DNA from: Parazoarcus communis | Lineage (GTDB): Bacteria; Pseudomonadota; Gammaproteobacteria; Burkholderiales; Rhodocyclaceae | Assembly: GCF_003111645.1 (NCBI RefSeq) | Contig: NZ_CP022187.1 | Coordinates: 1,116,001-1,180,000, forward strand | Length of the DNA: 64,000 nucleotides | Direction: 5' to 3' | In this document: piece by piece, positions 1 to 11,684 of the stretch | Position numbering within the stretch: the first letter of the stretch is position 1 | How the letters are laid out: every line of letters begins with the position of its first letter | The notes under the pieces: generated by a model | What the model was told of the DNA's origin: nothing | Database searches by the model: none | The model's input: the letters and a program-made list of their open reading frames with translations, nothing else | Program-made: the position numbers and the translations under genes

Positions 1-1645
1 CCTGCATCGCATTGCCCGGCAGCGCAGGTGCGCCGCGCTGCAGCTTGCGCGTGGCAAGCCACTCGCCGTCGACCGACTCGCCCTTCTGCAGCGCAGCCAG
101 TGCGGCCGCACCGGCCTCGGCAGCCATACGGCCCGCCTCTTCGGTGATCAGCTGCTTCTCGATCGCAGACTTCACCTCTTCCAGCGGCGGGCGCTGAGCG
201 GCCTCATAGTCCGTGACACGGGCGGAGATCAGGGTATTGCCACCCACTTCGATCGCCTGCGTATTGCGGCGATGCTTGACCGCATCATCGGAAAACACGG
301 CCTCGATCAGCTGTGCGTTGCGATGGGTGCCGAGAGCTTCGGCGTCACGGGGCACCCAGTCGCTCTTCTGAATCGGCAGCTTGAGCAGGTCGGCGACCGG
401 CTTGAGGCTGTCAGCCTGCTCGTAGACGATGTTGGAAAACTGCTCGGCCAGCTCCGCGAAGCGGCGTCCTGCCGCCTGCTTGCTCAGCTCGGCACGCAGT
501 TCTTCACGCACGGCCTCGAACGGACGGGTGCTCTCAGCGCGAATGTTGCTGACCTGGATGATGTGGAAGCCGAAGTCGGAGCGAACCACTTCACCGATCT
601 CACCCTTGGCCTGGGAGAAAGCCGCATCCTCGAACGCCTGCACCATCATCCCGCGGCCGAAGTAACCCAGGTCGCCACCACGCGATGACGAGCCCGGATC
701 CTGCGAAAACTCCTCGGCAAGCGCTTCGAACTGGCTCGGGTCCTTCTTCAGGCGGGCGCGGATATCGTCAGCCTGAGCACGCGCCTTCTTGACCGTCTCT
801 TCGTCCGCATCGGCCGCGACCTGGATCAGGATGTGACGTGCCTGACGCTCTTCAGGCTGACCGAAGCGACTGCGGTTCTCCTCATAGAAGGCCTTGATCT
901 CTTCGTCGCTCACGCTGACCTGCTGCTGCAGTGCGGCTTCATCGAAAACCACGTACTCGACCTTCACCCGGGCCGGGCGCTCGAAGCTCGCGCCGTTGGC
1001 ATCGTAGTATTTCTGCACCGCTTCGTCGGTCAGCTTCACTTCGCTCGCGAAGCGGCTGACCGGGAATTTCAGCTCGCTGACCTCACGCTCTTCAAGCTGC
1101 GCCGAGAGGAAGCGCGAGGCCGACGCGACCGCAGCGAACGAGCCCTCACCCACCGGCAGAGCCAGCTGCTGAACCCGTACGTCCTGAGCCAGACGAGCTT
1201 CGAACATCGCTGGCGTCATCCCCTGGGCACGCAGCAGCGCCTCGTAACGCTCGAGCGAGAAGCGGCCGTCCTGCTGAAACGAAGGCACTTCGGAAATGGT
1301 CTGCTGCAACTGGGCGGGCGTCACTACCAAGCGGTTCTCTGCCGCATAAAGTGCAAGCACCCGGCGATTGACCAGGTTCTCGATCACCGCGCGACGCAGG
1401 GCCTCGGACTCAAGCAGACTGCGATCCACCGGACCGTCGGAGGAATTGCGCAGGCGGTCCTGCTGCTCGCGCAGCGCCTGGTCGAACTCCACCGCCATGA
1501 TCGGCGTGCCACCGACAGTTGCAACCTCGCCCCCGCCCGGTCCGTCCGTAAAGTACGAATCCAGGCCGAAGAAGGCGAAGGGAACGATAAGAAGGGCCAG
1601 AATGACCTGTGCGACGCGTGGGTTGGTGCGGACAGCCTCGAACAT
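1..1645 (-). CDS. ppiD: Peptidyl-prolyl cis-trans isomerase PpiD (SurA_N type), 3' end outside window
   Basis: Periplasmic folding chaperone anchored in the inner membrane, which assists outer-membrane and secreted proteins leaving the Sec translocon. The protein starts MFEAVRTNPRVAQVILALL and has one N-terminal membrane anchor of about 20 residues. A SurA_N-like chaperone region follows, then a parvulin domain recognisable from RQARHILIQV and the GGDLGYFGRGMMVQAFEDAA stretch. About 548 residues are visible. PpiD proteins are usually 600-650 residues, so the C-terminus lies beyond base 1. The start is the ATG read from 1645 towards lower coordinates; no in-frame start further upstream looks better. 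It is divergent from the gcv operon, and the two share a promoter region of roughly 180 bases. The identification is firm. The function is known from E. coli PpiD, whose own isomerase activity is weak, so its role is mainly chaperoning. Confidence 0.92.
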   Translation of the reverse strand, partial: MFEAVRTNPRVAQVILALLIVPFAFFGLDSYFTDGPGGGEVATVGGTPIMAVEFDQALREQQDRLRNSSDGPVDRSLLESEALRRAVIENLVNRRVLALYAAENRLVVTPAQLQQTISEVPSFQQDGRFSLERYEALLRAQGMTPAMFEARLAQDVRVQQLALPVGEGSFAAVASASRFLSAQLEEREVSELKFPVSRFASEVKLTDEAVQKYYDANGASFERPARVKVEYVVFDEAALQQQVSVSDEEIKAFYEENRSRFGQPEERQARHILIQVAADADEETVKKARAQADDIRARLKKDPSQFEALAEEFSQDPGSSSRGGDLGYFGRGMMVQAFEDAAFSQAKGEIGEVVRSDFGFHIIQVSNIRAESTRPFEAVREELRAELSKQAAGRRFAELAEQFSNIVYEQADSLKPVADLLKLPIQKSDWVPRDAEALGTHRNAQLIEAVFSDDAVKHRRNTQAIEVGGNTLISARVTDYEAAQRPPLEEVKSAIEKQLITEEAGRMAAEAGAAALAALQKGESVDGEWLATRKLQRGAPALPGNAMQ

Positions 1646-1793
1646 CTCGATTTCCGTGAAAACTAAAAAATGGGGTGGCCAAAACCGGTGAGGCTTGCGC
1701 CAGAGGCGGGAGTGTAGCGCATCCTGGCCGATGGCTGACTGCATGACCGCGACCGGCAGCGCTCGCTCAAGGCCACGCACTCGCAAATTGCTG

Positions 1794-1823
1794 TTGCGAC
1801 CCGGCCCCGCGGGATGCTATCTT
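1794..1823 (+). promoter_or_regulatory. Candidate sigma-70 promoter of the gcv operon
   Basis: TTGCGA (1794-1799) lies 18 bases before TATCTT (1818-1823). The predicted start of transcription, near 1830, falls just ahead of the first glycine aptamer. TTGCTG at 1788 is an alternative -35 with a longer spacer. The fit to consensus is moderate; its position is what supports it. Confidence 0.45.
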
Positions 1824-1832
1824 CCGCCACGT

Positions 1833-2018
1833 TGCGCGGGAGAGCACTCTCCCGTAGAGAGTCGCCGAAGGCGTAACCCCCCGGAATCGCTCAGGCAAAA
1901 GGACCGCGCACAGCATGGAAATTCTGGAGAGCGATGTGAGTACGTGCGAGAGCCGGCTGCACATCCACCGAAGGGGCACCCGGCACACCGTGCTGGAATC
2001 TCTCAGGTACAAGGGACA
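1833..2018 (+). ncRNA. Tandem glycine riboswitch (two aptamers)
   Basis: Two consecutive aptamers carry the conserved glycine-riboswitch blocks. The first has GCGGGAGAG (about 1835-1843), CCGAAGG (1865-1871), GGAATCGCTCAGGCAAAAGG (1883-1902) and an ending at GGACCGC. The second has TCTGGAGAGCG (about 1923-1933), CCGAAGGGGCA (1968-1978), GGAATCTCTCAGGTACAAGG (1995-2014) and GGACAG (2014-2019). The linker between the two units is very short, as in the classical cooperative tandem architecture. It sits directly upstream of gcvTHP, the glycine cleavage genes. In this family glycine binding usually switches expression of the cleavage system on. The hairpin that follows (2022-2059) is the expected expression platform. 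Confidence 0.95.
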
Positions 2019-2021
2019 GAT

Positions 2022-2059
2022 GGGGCGAACAGGCATCATGCCGGCTTCGCCCCTTTTTT
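2022..2059 (+). terminator. Intrinsic terminator / expression platform of the glycine riboswitch
   Basis: GGGGCGAA (2022-2029) pairs with TTCGCCCC (2046-2053). An inner GGCAT/ATGCC stem extends the helix, and TTTTTT follows at 2054-2059. The hairpin begins three bases after the second aptamer and ends 22 bases before the gcvT start codon. A glycine-dependent termination/antitermination switch is therefore the simplest reading. Confidence 0.85.
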
Positions 2060-2081
2060 CGTTTACTTGCCCGGAGCCTCC

Positions 2082-3173
2082 ATGAACGCACCCGTCAGAC
2101 AGACCCCTCTTCACGCCACCCATGTCGCCGCAGGCGCTCGCATGGTCGACTTCGCCGGCTGGGACATGCCGGTCAATTACGGCTCGCAGATCGAAGAGCA
2201 CCATGCAGTGCGTCGCGACGCCGGCATGTTCGACGTTTCGCACATGCTGTCGCTCGATCTCGATGGCGCTGACGCCACCCCCTGTCTGCGCCGCCTGCTC
2301 GCCAACGACGTCGCCAAACTCAAGGAACCGGGCAAGGCGCTGTACTCGTGCATGCTCAATGAGAACGGTGGCGTGATCGACGACCTCATCGTCTACCGTC
2401 TGTCCGACACCACTTACCGCATCGTGGTCAACGCCGGCACCGCCGACAAGGACGTGGCCTGGATGCGCAAGCAGATTGCAGGCACCGGCGCCAACGTCAG
2501 CCTCAATGCCCGCCGCGATCTGGCCATGATCGCTGTGCAGGGTCCGAACGCACGTGAGAAGACCTGGCAGGCGCTGCCCGCACTGCGTGCCGCGAGCGAG
2601 CCGCTCAAGCCCTTCTCGGGCGCAGCCATCGGCGACATCTTTGTCGGCCGTACCGGCTACACCGGCGAAGACGGCTTCGAGATCGCACTGCCTGCCGACC
2701 AGGCCGCGGCAGCCTGGGTCGCCCTGACCGCTGCGGGCGTTGCGCCCTGCGGGCTCGGCGCACGCGACACGCTGCGCCTTGAGGCCGGCATGAACCTTTA
2801 CGGCCAGGACATGAACGAAGAAGTGTCGCCCTTGAACGCAGGCCTGAGCTGGACCGTCGATTTCAAGGACGAGTCGCGCGATTTCGTCGGCAAGGCAGCA
2901 CTCCTTGCCCAACCTGCCAGCCGTCGCGTGCTGGGCCTCATTCTCGAGGACAAGGGTGTGCTGCGCTCGCACATGAAGGTGGTCACGCAAGCCGGTGAAG
3001 GCGAAACCACCAGCGGCAGCTTCTCGCCGACGCTGGAAAAATCGATTGCGTTCGCCCGCCTGCCGCTTGAAGTCGAAGCCGGCGACGCCGTCGAAGTCGA
3101 GGTGCGGGGCAAACTGCTCAAGGCCCGCGCCGTTCGCCTGCCCTTCGCACGCAACGGCAAGGCCGTCGCCTGA
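2082..3173 (+). CDS. gcvT: Glycine cleavage system T protein (aminomethyltransferase)
   Basis: Transfers the methylene carbon from the aminomethyl-lipoyl arm of the H protein to tetrahydrofolate and releases ammonia. It is 363 residues long, the usual size. Recognisable blocks are [20 protein letters not shown] near the N-terminus, DVSHM, the folate-binding region ending [13 protein letters not shown], and [12 protein letters not shown]. The ATG at 2082 is chosen because GGAG at 2073-2076 sits five bases ahead and because longer readings would run back through the riboswitch. It is first in gcvTHP, followed by gcvH after 109 bases. Expression is very likely controlled by the glycine riboswitch upstream. 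Confidence 0.97.
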   Translation: MNAPVRQTPLHATHVAAGARMVDFAGWDMPVNYGSQIEEHHAVRRDAGMFDVSHMLSLDLDGADATPCLRRLLANDVAKLKEPGKALYSCMLNENGGVIDDLIVYRLSDTTYRIVVNAGTADKDVAWMRKQIAGTGANVSLNARRDLAMIAVQGPNAREKTWQALPALRAASEPLKPFSGAAIGDIFVGRTGYTGEDGFEIALPADQAAAAWVALTAAGVAPCGLGARDTLRLEAGMNLYGQDMNEEVSPLNAGLSWTVDFKDESRDFVGKAALLAQPASRRVLGLILEDKGVLRSHMKVVTQAGEGETTSGSFSPTLEKSIAFARLPLEVEAGDAVEVEVRGKLLKARAVRLPFARNGKAVA

Positions 3174-3282
3174 TTTACGATTGCTGACCGGCCATGCGCC
3201 GGCCAGCCAATCTCACCACCATTCCGCAGCCCCTCGTTTCCGCCATTTCTTTTCGCATTGCGAACACATCCTGGAGATTCCC

Positions 3283-3666
3283 ATGAGCAACGTCCCCGCT
3301 GATCTCAAGTACACCACCTCCCATGAATGGATCCGCGTCGAAGCCGACGGCAGCCTGACCATCGGTGTCACCGACCACGCTCAGGAAGCGCTCGGCGACG
3401 TGGTCTTCCTCGAACTCCCCGAAGCCGGTCGCCAGCTTGCAGCCAAGGAAGCCTGCGCAGTGATCGAGTCGGTCAAGGCCGCCTCCGACATCTACGCACC
3501 AGTCGCCGGTGAGGTCATCGCTGCCAACCAGGACGTTGCCGATGCGCCCGAGAGCGTCAACGCCGACGCTTACAGCGCCTGGCTGTTCAAGCTCAAGCCC
3601 GCCAATGCAGCCGATGTTGACGGCCTGCTCGACGCGGCCGGCTACACCGCCGAAACCGCTCAGTAA
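3283..3666 (+). CDS. gcvH: Glycine cleavage system H protein (lipoyl carrier)
   Basis: Carries the aminomethyl intermediate between the P, T and L proteins on a lipoylated lysine. It is 127 residues long, normal for GcvH. The biotinyl/lipoyl domain is complete, with the lipoylation lysine in the motif ESVKAAS (about residue 65). The start [18 protein letters not shown] matches the family N-terminus and has a GGAG-containing ribosome site (CTGGAGATTCCC) just upstream. It is the second gene of gcvTHP. The L protein (lipoamide dehydrogenase) is not in this window and is probably supplied by another locus. Confidence 0.97.
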   Translation: MSNVPADLKYTTSHEWIRVEADGSLTIGVTDHAQEALGDVVFLELPEAGRQLAAKEACAVIESVKAASDIYAPVAGEVIAANQDVADAPESVNADAYSAWLFKLKPANAADVDGLLDAAGYTAETAQ

Positions 3667-3733
3667 GACGCCTCGGCAGACACCGCCAGGTGTCTGCCAG
3701 CCGCTCCGCACCACCTTGCCAGCCGTATCCGAC

Positions 3734-6628
<2,895 letters not shown>

Positions 6629-6678
6629 TCGCGGTCCGACCCTGCTTCCGGGTTAGAATTCACGCGCTTCGCAACGAA

Positions 6679-6704
6679 GCCACGCCCTTGGGCGTGGCTT
6701 TTTT
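6679..6704 (+). terminator. Rho-independent terminator after gcvP
   Basis: GCCACGCCC (6679-6687) pairs perfectly with GGGCGTGGC (6690-6698) across a TT loop, followed by TTTTTT at 6699-6704. A second small hairpin, GCTTCG-CAA-CGAAGC (6666-6680), abuts it and shares its last two bases, so only one of the two can form completely at a time. Confidence 0.9.
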
Positions 6705-6758
6705 GTGTCCCACTTGCAACCCCCTGCTCATCACCTTCTCACCGAAAACCGGCTACCG

Positions 6759-8369
6759 ATGACCTCACCCAGCCCGACCCGCCGATCGCTCTGGATCGCC
6801 CTGCTGATCACCCATCTCGCCGGACTTGCAGCACTACTCGCCTGGGTGACGTCGGAAACCCGCCCGGTGCCGATGCACGACCTCCAGCTTGCCGGTGGCG
6901 AGCGGCTGAAATGCGTGTCGTACGCCCCCTATCATCGCCCCGGCCAGACGCCGTTCGACCCGGAGGCGGTGATCTCGCGCGAGCAGATCGCGGACGACCT
7001 GGCTGCGCTGGCGAAAATCACCGAGTGCGTGCGCCTGTATTCGGTAGACCAGGGCCTCGATCAGGTGCCTTCGGTTGCGCGCGAGGTCGGCATCAAGGTG
7101 CTGGTCGGGGCATGGATCGGCTACGACCGCAAGAAGAATCAGATCGAACTCGACCACGCAATCAAGGTGGCCAACGACAATGCCGATGTGGTCACGGCGC
7201 TGATCGTCGGCAACGAAGTCCTGCTGCGACGTGAGCGCACCGTAGATGAGATGCGCGAGCACATCACCTATGCGCAGTCCAGGACGGAAGTGCCCGTCAC
7301 CTATGCCGACGTGTGGGAGTTCTGGATTCGTAACGACAGCCTTGCCGACGCGGTCGACTTCGTCACCGTCCACATCCTGCCCTTCTGGGAAGACGAGCCG
7401 GTCGATATCGAAAAGGCCATCCTGCACGTTGCCCAGATTCGCACGGAAGTCGGCGAGCACTTCAAGGGCAAGGACATCCTGATCGGCGAAACCGGCTGGC
7501 CCAGCGCCGGGCGTCAGCGTGAGGAGTCGAAGCCGTCCCGCGTCAATCAGGCGCGCTACATTCGCGAATTCATCCACCAGGCACACGCCAGTGGCTGGAA
7601 CTACAACCTGATCGAGGCCATCGACCAGCCCTGGAAACGTCGCCTCGAAGGCACGGTCGGCGGATTCTGGGGCATGCTCGATGCAGAGACCCTGAACGCC
7701 AAGTTTCCGCTTTCAGGCCCGGTTGCCGAGCGCGATGACCTTGCCACGCCGATTGGCGGAGCCGCAGTCGGTGCCGTGCTCGCCCTGCTCCTTGCTGTCG
7801 TGTCGCGCGCTGGCAAGCCCTCGCTGCTGCGCATCGCAGCGCTGACGCTGAGCGGCGCAACGACCGGTCTGCTTGCGGTGCTGCACTGGGAGCATGCGCA
7901 CCTCGCCTACCGCGACGCCACAGAATGGATCGTGCTCGGCGCCGTGGCCGTCGCTGCTGCTCTATCGACCCTCGCGCTGGCGTGCTGGCAAGGGACAGCC
8001 CTGCCACGCGCGGAAACGGCGTGGGCTGCGCTGCGTCGCGGCGACCTTTCTGCCGCCAACGCGCTCGGGGCGCTGCGTGGCGTACTGCTGTTCGCAGCCG
8101 CCATCGCCGCACTGCTGCTGTTCGCCGATTCGCGCTATCGCGACTTTCCCACCCTGCTCTATCTGGCGCCGGCGAGCGTTTACGGCGTGATCGCGTGGTG
8201 GAGTCCGGCTGCAGGACGCGCCGAACGCGTCTGCGCCGCGCTCATCGTCCTCGCCGTCATCGGTCGCTGGCTACCTGAGCCCGCCAACCCGCAGGCCATC
8301 GCCTGGCTGCTCACCGGCCTCGTATTCGCCCTGCCCGCGCTTGCGCGGTCGCAGCAACACGAGCAGTGA
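6759..8369 (+). CDS. Glycoside hydrolase family 17 domain protein with C-terminal membrane domain
   Basis: Probable beta-1,3-glucan-active membrane enzyme of 536 residues. An N-terminal anchor (about residues 11-30) precedes a GH17 domain (about 45-320) with both expected catalytic glutamates: E153 in IVGNEVLLR and E244 in IGETGWPSAG. The second half (about 335-535) holds several hydrophobic segments, so the protein is a polytopic membrane protein with an extracytoplasmic GH17 domain. The start at 6759 is preferred over the GTG at 6705, because the membrane anchor follows directly and the 6705 start would lie on the terminator. It is 605 bases upstream of the GH17-GT2 synthase on the same strand. 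GH17 domains in such bacterial loci may act as transglycosylases that branch or cyclise the nascent beta-1,3-glucan. The family call is firm; the exact reaction is inferred. Confidence 0.8.
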   Translation: MTSPSPTRRSLWIALLITHLAGLAALLAWVTSETRPVPMHDLQLAGGERLKCVSYAPYHRPGQTPFDPEAVISREQIADDLAALAKITECVRLYSVDQGLDQVPSVAREVGIKVLVGAWIGYDRKKNQIELDHAIKVANDNADVVTALIVGNEVLLRRERTVDEMREHITYAQSRTEVPVTYADVWEFWIRNDSLADAVDFVTVHILPFWEDEPVDIEKAILHVAQIRTEVGEHFKGKDILIGETGWPSAGRQREESKPSRVNQARYIREFIHQAHASGWNYNLIEAIDQPWKRRLEGTVGGFWGMLDAETLNAKFPLSGPVAERDDLATPIGGAAVGAVLALLLAVVSRAGKPSLLRIAALTLSGATTGLLAVLHWEHAHLAYRDATEWIVLGAVAVAAALSTLALACWQGTALPRAETAWAALRRGDLSAANALGALRGVLLFAAAIAALLLFADSRYRDFPTLLYLAPASVYGVIAWWSPAAGRAERVCAALIVLAVIGRWLPEPANPQAIAWLLTGLVFALPALARSQQHEQ

Positions 8370-8708
8370 CAGCAACCCGCCGACTGCAGCGTAATCGTAG
8401 CTGTACAGCAGCAGGCCACCGATACCGCTCAGCCAGCCTGCCCAGGCAAGCCTGCGGCAGGACAGCATGAAGGCGAGGCCGCCACAGACCAGGCTGAACC
8501 AGCCCATGCGCTGCTGGTGGAAGGTCTGCACCAGCAGCCACTTCAGCGTACATGCAAGGCCACTGTCCTGCCCGGGTGCGGCGCAGTCGCGCGGCAGCAA
8601 ACCGTTCTCGATCACCCCGTAACGCAGCCCCGCTGCAATCAACAGCGCGGCAAGGCCCGCAACGAGCACCGACCGACCGCCATGTTTGAACAAATTATTA
8701 CCAATCAC
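8271..8708 (-). CDS. Small polytopic membrane protein antisense between the two glucan genes
   Basis: A 145-residue protein starting at GTG (8708), with AAGGGA about ten bases ahead as a plausible ribosome site. About four hydrophobic segments are visible (for example SVLVAGLAALLIAAGLRYGV and GWFSLVCGGLAFMLSC), followed by a basic, charged tail. Its last 99 bases overlap the 3' end of the GH17 gene on the opposite strand. Membrane-protein composition in the part that does not overlap any gene argues that it is coding rather than a shadow. I do not recognise the family. Its location between two glucan-synthesis genes suggests an accessory role, but that is inference only. Confidence 0.55.
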   Translation of the reverse strand: MIGNNLFKHGGRSVLVAGLAALLIAAGLRYGVIENGLLPRDCAAPGQDSGLACTLKWLLVQTFHQQRMGWFSLVCGGLAFMLSCRRLAWAGWLSGIGGLLLYSYDYAAVGGLLSLLVLLRPRKRGQGEYEAGEQPGDGLRVGGLR

Positions 8709-8974
8709 CCGGCTTTTCCCTTACAAATCAATCGTAATGCGCCCGCAATACGTCCTGTTGCAAATCAGCCCCCAGAGAATCTCCTAAGGGACTGAAATAC
8801 TGAATAAAATGCTGCCCGTTGAAGCTGGAACGGACGGCGTGGATTCTGTCACATAAGCCGGGCCCGGAGTGCATTTGCGCAAGCGCGCCTGATGACACAC
8901 TTCAATTCGGGCCCACAAAGCCGTGCTCGCTGTTGATCCGGGCCTACAAGCCCTTGACTGGAAACGCTTTAGAC

Positions 8975-11587
8975 ATGAAAAACGCCGCCTCGCTCACGTA
9001 CCGCCTGGCCCTCGCGTTTGCCATCGCCGCGCTTGTTGCACTCGCACAGTACTGGCTCTGGCAACAATTCAACCGTGGTTCCGAAGTTGCAGGCGTGACC
9101 CAGAGCATCAAGGGATTCGCCTACAACGGGTTTCAGCGTGACCAAAGCCCGCTGCTCGGCACCTATCCTACTGACGCCCAGCTTGGTAGCGACCTCGACC
9201 TGCTCGCCAGCGCAGCCGACAACCTGCGCACCTACGGCGTCACCGACCTGCCGAGCCTGCTTGCCATCGCAGGCGAACGCGACCTGCTCGTCACCGCCGG
9301 CGCCTGGCTGGACCGCGACAAGGAAAAGAACGATCGCGAGATCGATGCCCTCGTCGAGGCCGCACGCAAGATGCGCCACGTCGAGCGCGTCATGATCGGC
9401 AACGAATCCATTCTGCGCGGCGACCTCAGCCCGGAAGAGCTCATTGTCTATCTCGACCGTGCGCGCAAGGAACTGCGCAAGCCCGTGTCGTCTGCCGAAC
9501 CCTGGCACGTCTGGCTCAAGTACCCGGAACTGGCCAAGCACGTCGATTACATCACCGTACACCTTCTGCCCTACCACGAAGGCGTGCCCGTCGAGGCCGC
9601 GGTGAACTACGCTTTCGAGCGTTACGACGAACTGGCAAGAACCTTCCCGAAGAAGAAGATCGTCGTTGGCGAGATCGGCTGGCCGAGCAAGGGTCCGGTC
9701 ATCGGCGCGGCCGTACCTTCGCTCGACAACGAAGCCCGCTTCATCCGCGAGTTTCTTGCCAACCCCCGCACCGCCCGTATCGACTACTTCCTGATGGAAG
9801 CGATCGACCAGCCGTGGAAAGTCGAAATCGAAGGCTGGGCCGGCGCCTACTGGGGCATGTTCAACGCCGACCGCCAGCCCAAGTTCGCGCTTGAAGGCCT
9901 GGTTCAGCGCGATCCGCACTGGAGCAAGAAAGCGAGCAACGCCGGCGTCCTTGCGCTGCTGCCGATGTTCCTGATTGCCTTCTTCCTCACCGACTGGAGC
10001 ATCGCCGGCCGCATCTTTCTTGCTGGCATGATCCAGGCCTGTGTGTCGACGCTGATCGTCGGCCTCAACGTACCGGTGGACTACTACCTGACCCAGCGCG
10101 ACCTGATCGGACTCGGCATGCTCATTGCCGCGACCGGCATGACGGCGGCCGTGCTGCTGTCGCATGGCTTCGAGTTCGGCGAAATGCTGTTCAAGGACAA
10201 GTGGCGCCGCCGCTTCATGCCCTTGCCGCCGCATGCACCCGACGAGCAGCCCTTCGTGTCGATTCACCTGGCCTGCCACAATGAACCGCCGGAAATGGTG
10301 ATCGCCACCATCGACAGCCTGGCCGCACTCAACTACGCCAACTTCGAAGTCCTCATCCTCGACAACAACACCAAGGATGACGCCCTGTGGAAGCCGCTGG
10401 AGAAGCGTTGCGCCGAACTCGGCCCGCGCTTCCGCTTCTTCCACCTGATGAACTGGCCAGGCTTCAAGGCCGGTGCGCTGAACTACGGACTCAAGGTCAC
10501 CGACCCGCGCGCCGAAGTCGTCGGTGTGGTCGATGCCGACTACGTGGTCGACCCCGAGTGGCTATCCTGTCTCATTCCGCACTTCGACAAGCCCGATGTC
10601 GCTGTCGTGCAGGCGCCGCAGGCCCACCGCGACTGGGAAACCCAGCCCTTCCGCCGCATGTGCAACTGGGAGTTCGACGGTTTCTTCCGCATTGGCATGC
10701 ACCACCGCAACGAGCGCAACGCACTGATCCAGCACGGCACCATGACGCTGGTGCGCAGGCTCGCGCTCGAAGAGGTCGGCGGCTGGTCGGAGTGGTGTAT
10801 CTGTGAAGACACCGAACTCGGCCTGCGCCTGATCGAAAAGGGTTACGACACCCGCTACGTGGATCACATCCTTGGCCGCGGCCTGACGCCGTCGGACTTT
10901 GCCGCGATCAAGAGCCAGCGCTTCCGCTGGGCCTTTGGTGCAATGCAGATCCTCAAGAACCACCTGCCGCACATGGTCGGCCGCAGCACGCTGAACCTGG
11001 CGCAGCGCTATCACTTCCTGACGGGCTGGTTCGCCTGGCTGGGAGATGCCCTGCAACTGGTGTTTGCGTTCGGCAGCCTGATCTGGACGCTCGGCATCCT
11101 CGCCTTCCCCAAGGCCTTCGGACTGCCGGTCACTGCGCTCGCCTTCCCGATTCTTGGTTTCATGGCATTCAAGGCCGCGCTGGGACCGATCCTCTATCGC
11201 CGCACGATGGACTGCCCGTGGAGGGACATCCTCGGTGCATCCATCCTCTCGGTCGGACTTGCACACTCGATCGCCCGCGGCGTGTTTGCCGGGCTGGCGA
11301 AGAAGAAGGGCGAGTTCGTCGTTACGCCCAAGGGCTGGAAGGCAAAGGGTGCGCTGGCCTTCTTCGGCCCGATCCGGGAAGAGATCGGCATGCTGCTGGC
11401 GCTGATCCTGGGTGCGGTTTCGCTGGTCATGACCCGCGGCGCCGACAACCTCGAAACCCAGCTGTGGGTTGGCATCCTCTGCCTGCAGTGCATCCCCTAC
11501 GTCGCGTCCATTGCGTGTCAGGTGGCCGCCTACATGCCCGACCGCCAGACTGCCGACAGCGACTGCAAATTGCAGCCCGCGCACTGA
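8975..11587 (+). CDS. Beta-1,3-glucan synthase of NdvB type (GH17 + GT2 fusion)
   Basis: Membrane glucosyltransferase of 870 residues that probably polymerises UDP-glucose into beta-1,3-glucan exported to the periplasm. Order of domains: an N-terminal anchor (about 10-28); a GH17 domain (about 35-350) with E144 in IGNESILRG and E233 in GEIGWPSKG; two membrane segments (about 355-420); a GT2 domain (about 435-660) with D520/D522 of the DxD in VDADYVVD, E611/D612 in CEDTELG and QRFRW at 648-652; then a C-terminal membrane bundle. All processive GT2 motifs (D, DxD, ED, QxxRW) are intact. The ATG at 8975 is chosen over a TTG at 8819 because the anchor begins right after it. The architecture matches P. 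aeruginosa NdvB, which makes cyclic beta-(1,3)-glucans linked to biofilm antibiotic tolerance. Product size, branching and cyclisation cannot be read from sequence. Confidence 0.85.
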   Translation: MKNAASLTYRLALAFAIAALVALAQYWLWQQFNRGSEVAGVTQSIKGFAYNGFQRDQSPLLGTYPTDAQLGSDLDLLASAADNLRTYGVTDLPSLLAIAGERDLLVTAGAWLDRDKEKNDREIDALVEAARKMRHVERVMIGNESILRGDLSPEELIVYLDRARKELRKPVSSAEPWHVWLKYPELAKHVDYITVHLLPYHEGVPVEAAVNYAFERYDELARTFPKKKIVVGEIGWPSKGPVIGAAVPSLDNEARFIREFLANPRTARIDYFLMEAIDQPWKVEIEGWAGAYWGMFNADRQPKFALEGLVQRDPHWSKKASNAGVLALLPMFLIAFFLTDWSIAGRIFLAGMIQACVSTLIVGLNVPVDYYLTQRDLIGLGMLIAATGMTAAVLLSHGFEFGEMLFKDKWRRRFMPLPPHAPDEQPFVSIHLACHNEPPEMVIATIDSLAALNYANFEVLILDNNTKDDALWKPLEKRCAELGPRFRFFHLMNWPGFKAGALNYGLKVTDPRAEVVGVVDADYVVDPEWLSCLIPHFDKPDVAVVQAPQAHRDWETQPFRRMCNWEFDGFFRIGMHHRNERNALIQHGTMTLVRRLALEEVGGWSEWCICEDTELGLRLIEKGYDTRYVDHILGRGLTPSDFAAIKSQRFRWAFGAMQILKNHLPHMVGRSTLNLAQRYHFLTGWFAWLGDALQLVFAFGSLIWTLGILAFPKAFGLPVTALAFPILGFMAFKAALGPILYRRTMDCPWRDILGASILSVGLAHSIARGVFAGLAKKKGEFVVTPKGWKAKGALAFFGPIREEIGMLLALILGAVSLVMTRGADNLETQLWVGILCLQCIPYVASIACQVAAYMPDRQTADSDCKLQPAH

Positions 11588-11610
11588 CGGTCGCAAACGA
11601 CAGACGAAAA

Positions 11611-11638
11611 AACGGCGGGCTCAGGCCCGCCGTTTTCT
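11611..11638. terminator. Bidirectional terminator between the glucan synthase and the methyltransferase
   Basis: AACGGCGGGC (11611-11620) pairs with GCCCGCCGTT (11625-11634) around a TCAG loop. There is a T-rich run on the + side (TTTTCTTTT) and A-runs before the stem, so it can serve both converging genes. Confidence 0.85.
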
Positions 11639-11684
11639 TTTGCTGGTGCCCGCCCGTGGGCAGGACGACAGAACCCGTGCAGGC

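Noticed and set aside
1695-2081. N-terminal extension of gcvT by 129 codons
   Set aside because: It would translate the glycine riboswitch and terminator; the ATG at 2082 has a good ribosome site and the family N-terminus.
8819-8974. TTG start for the glucan synthase, adding 52 residues
   Set aside because: The additional residues have no signal or domain character, and the membrane anchor begins right after the ATG at 8975.
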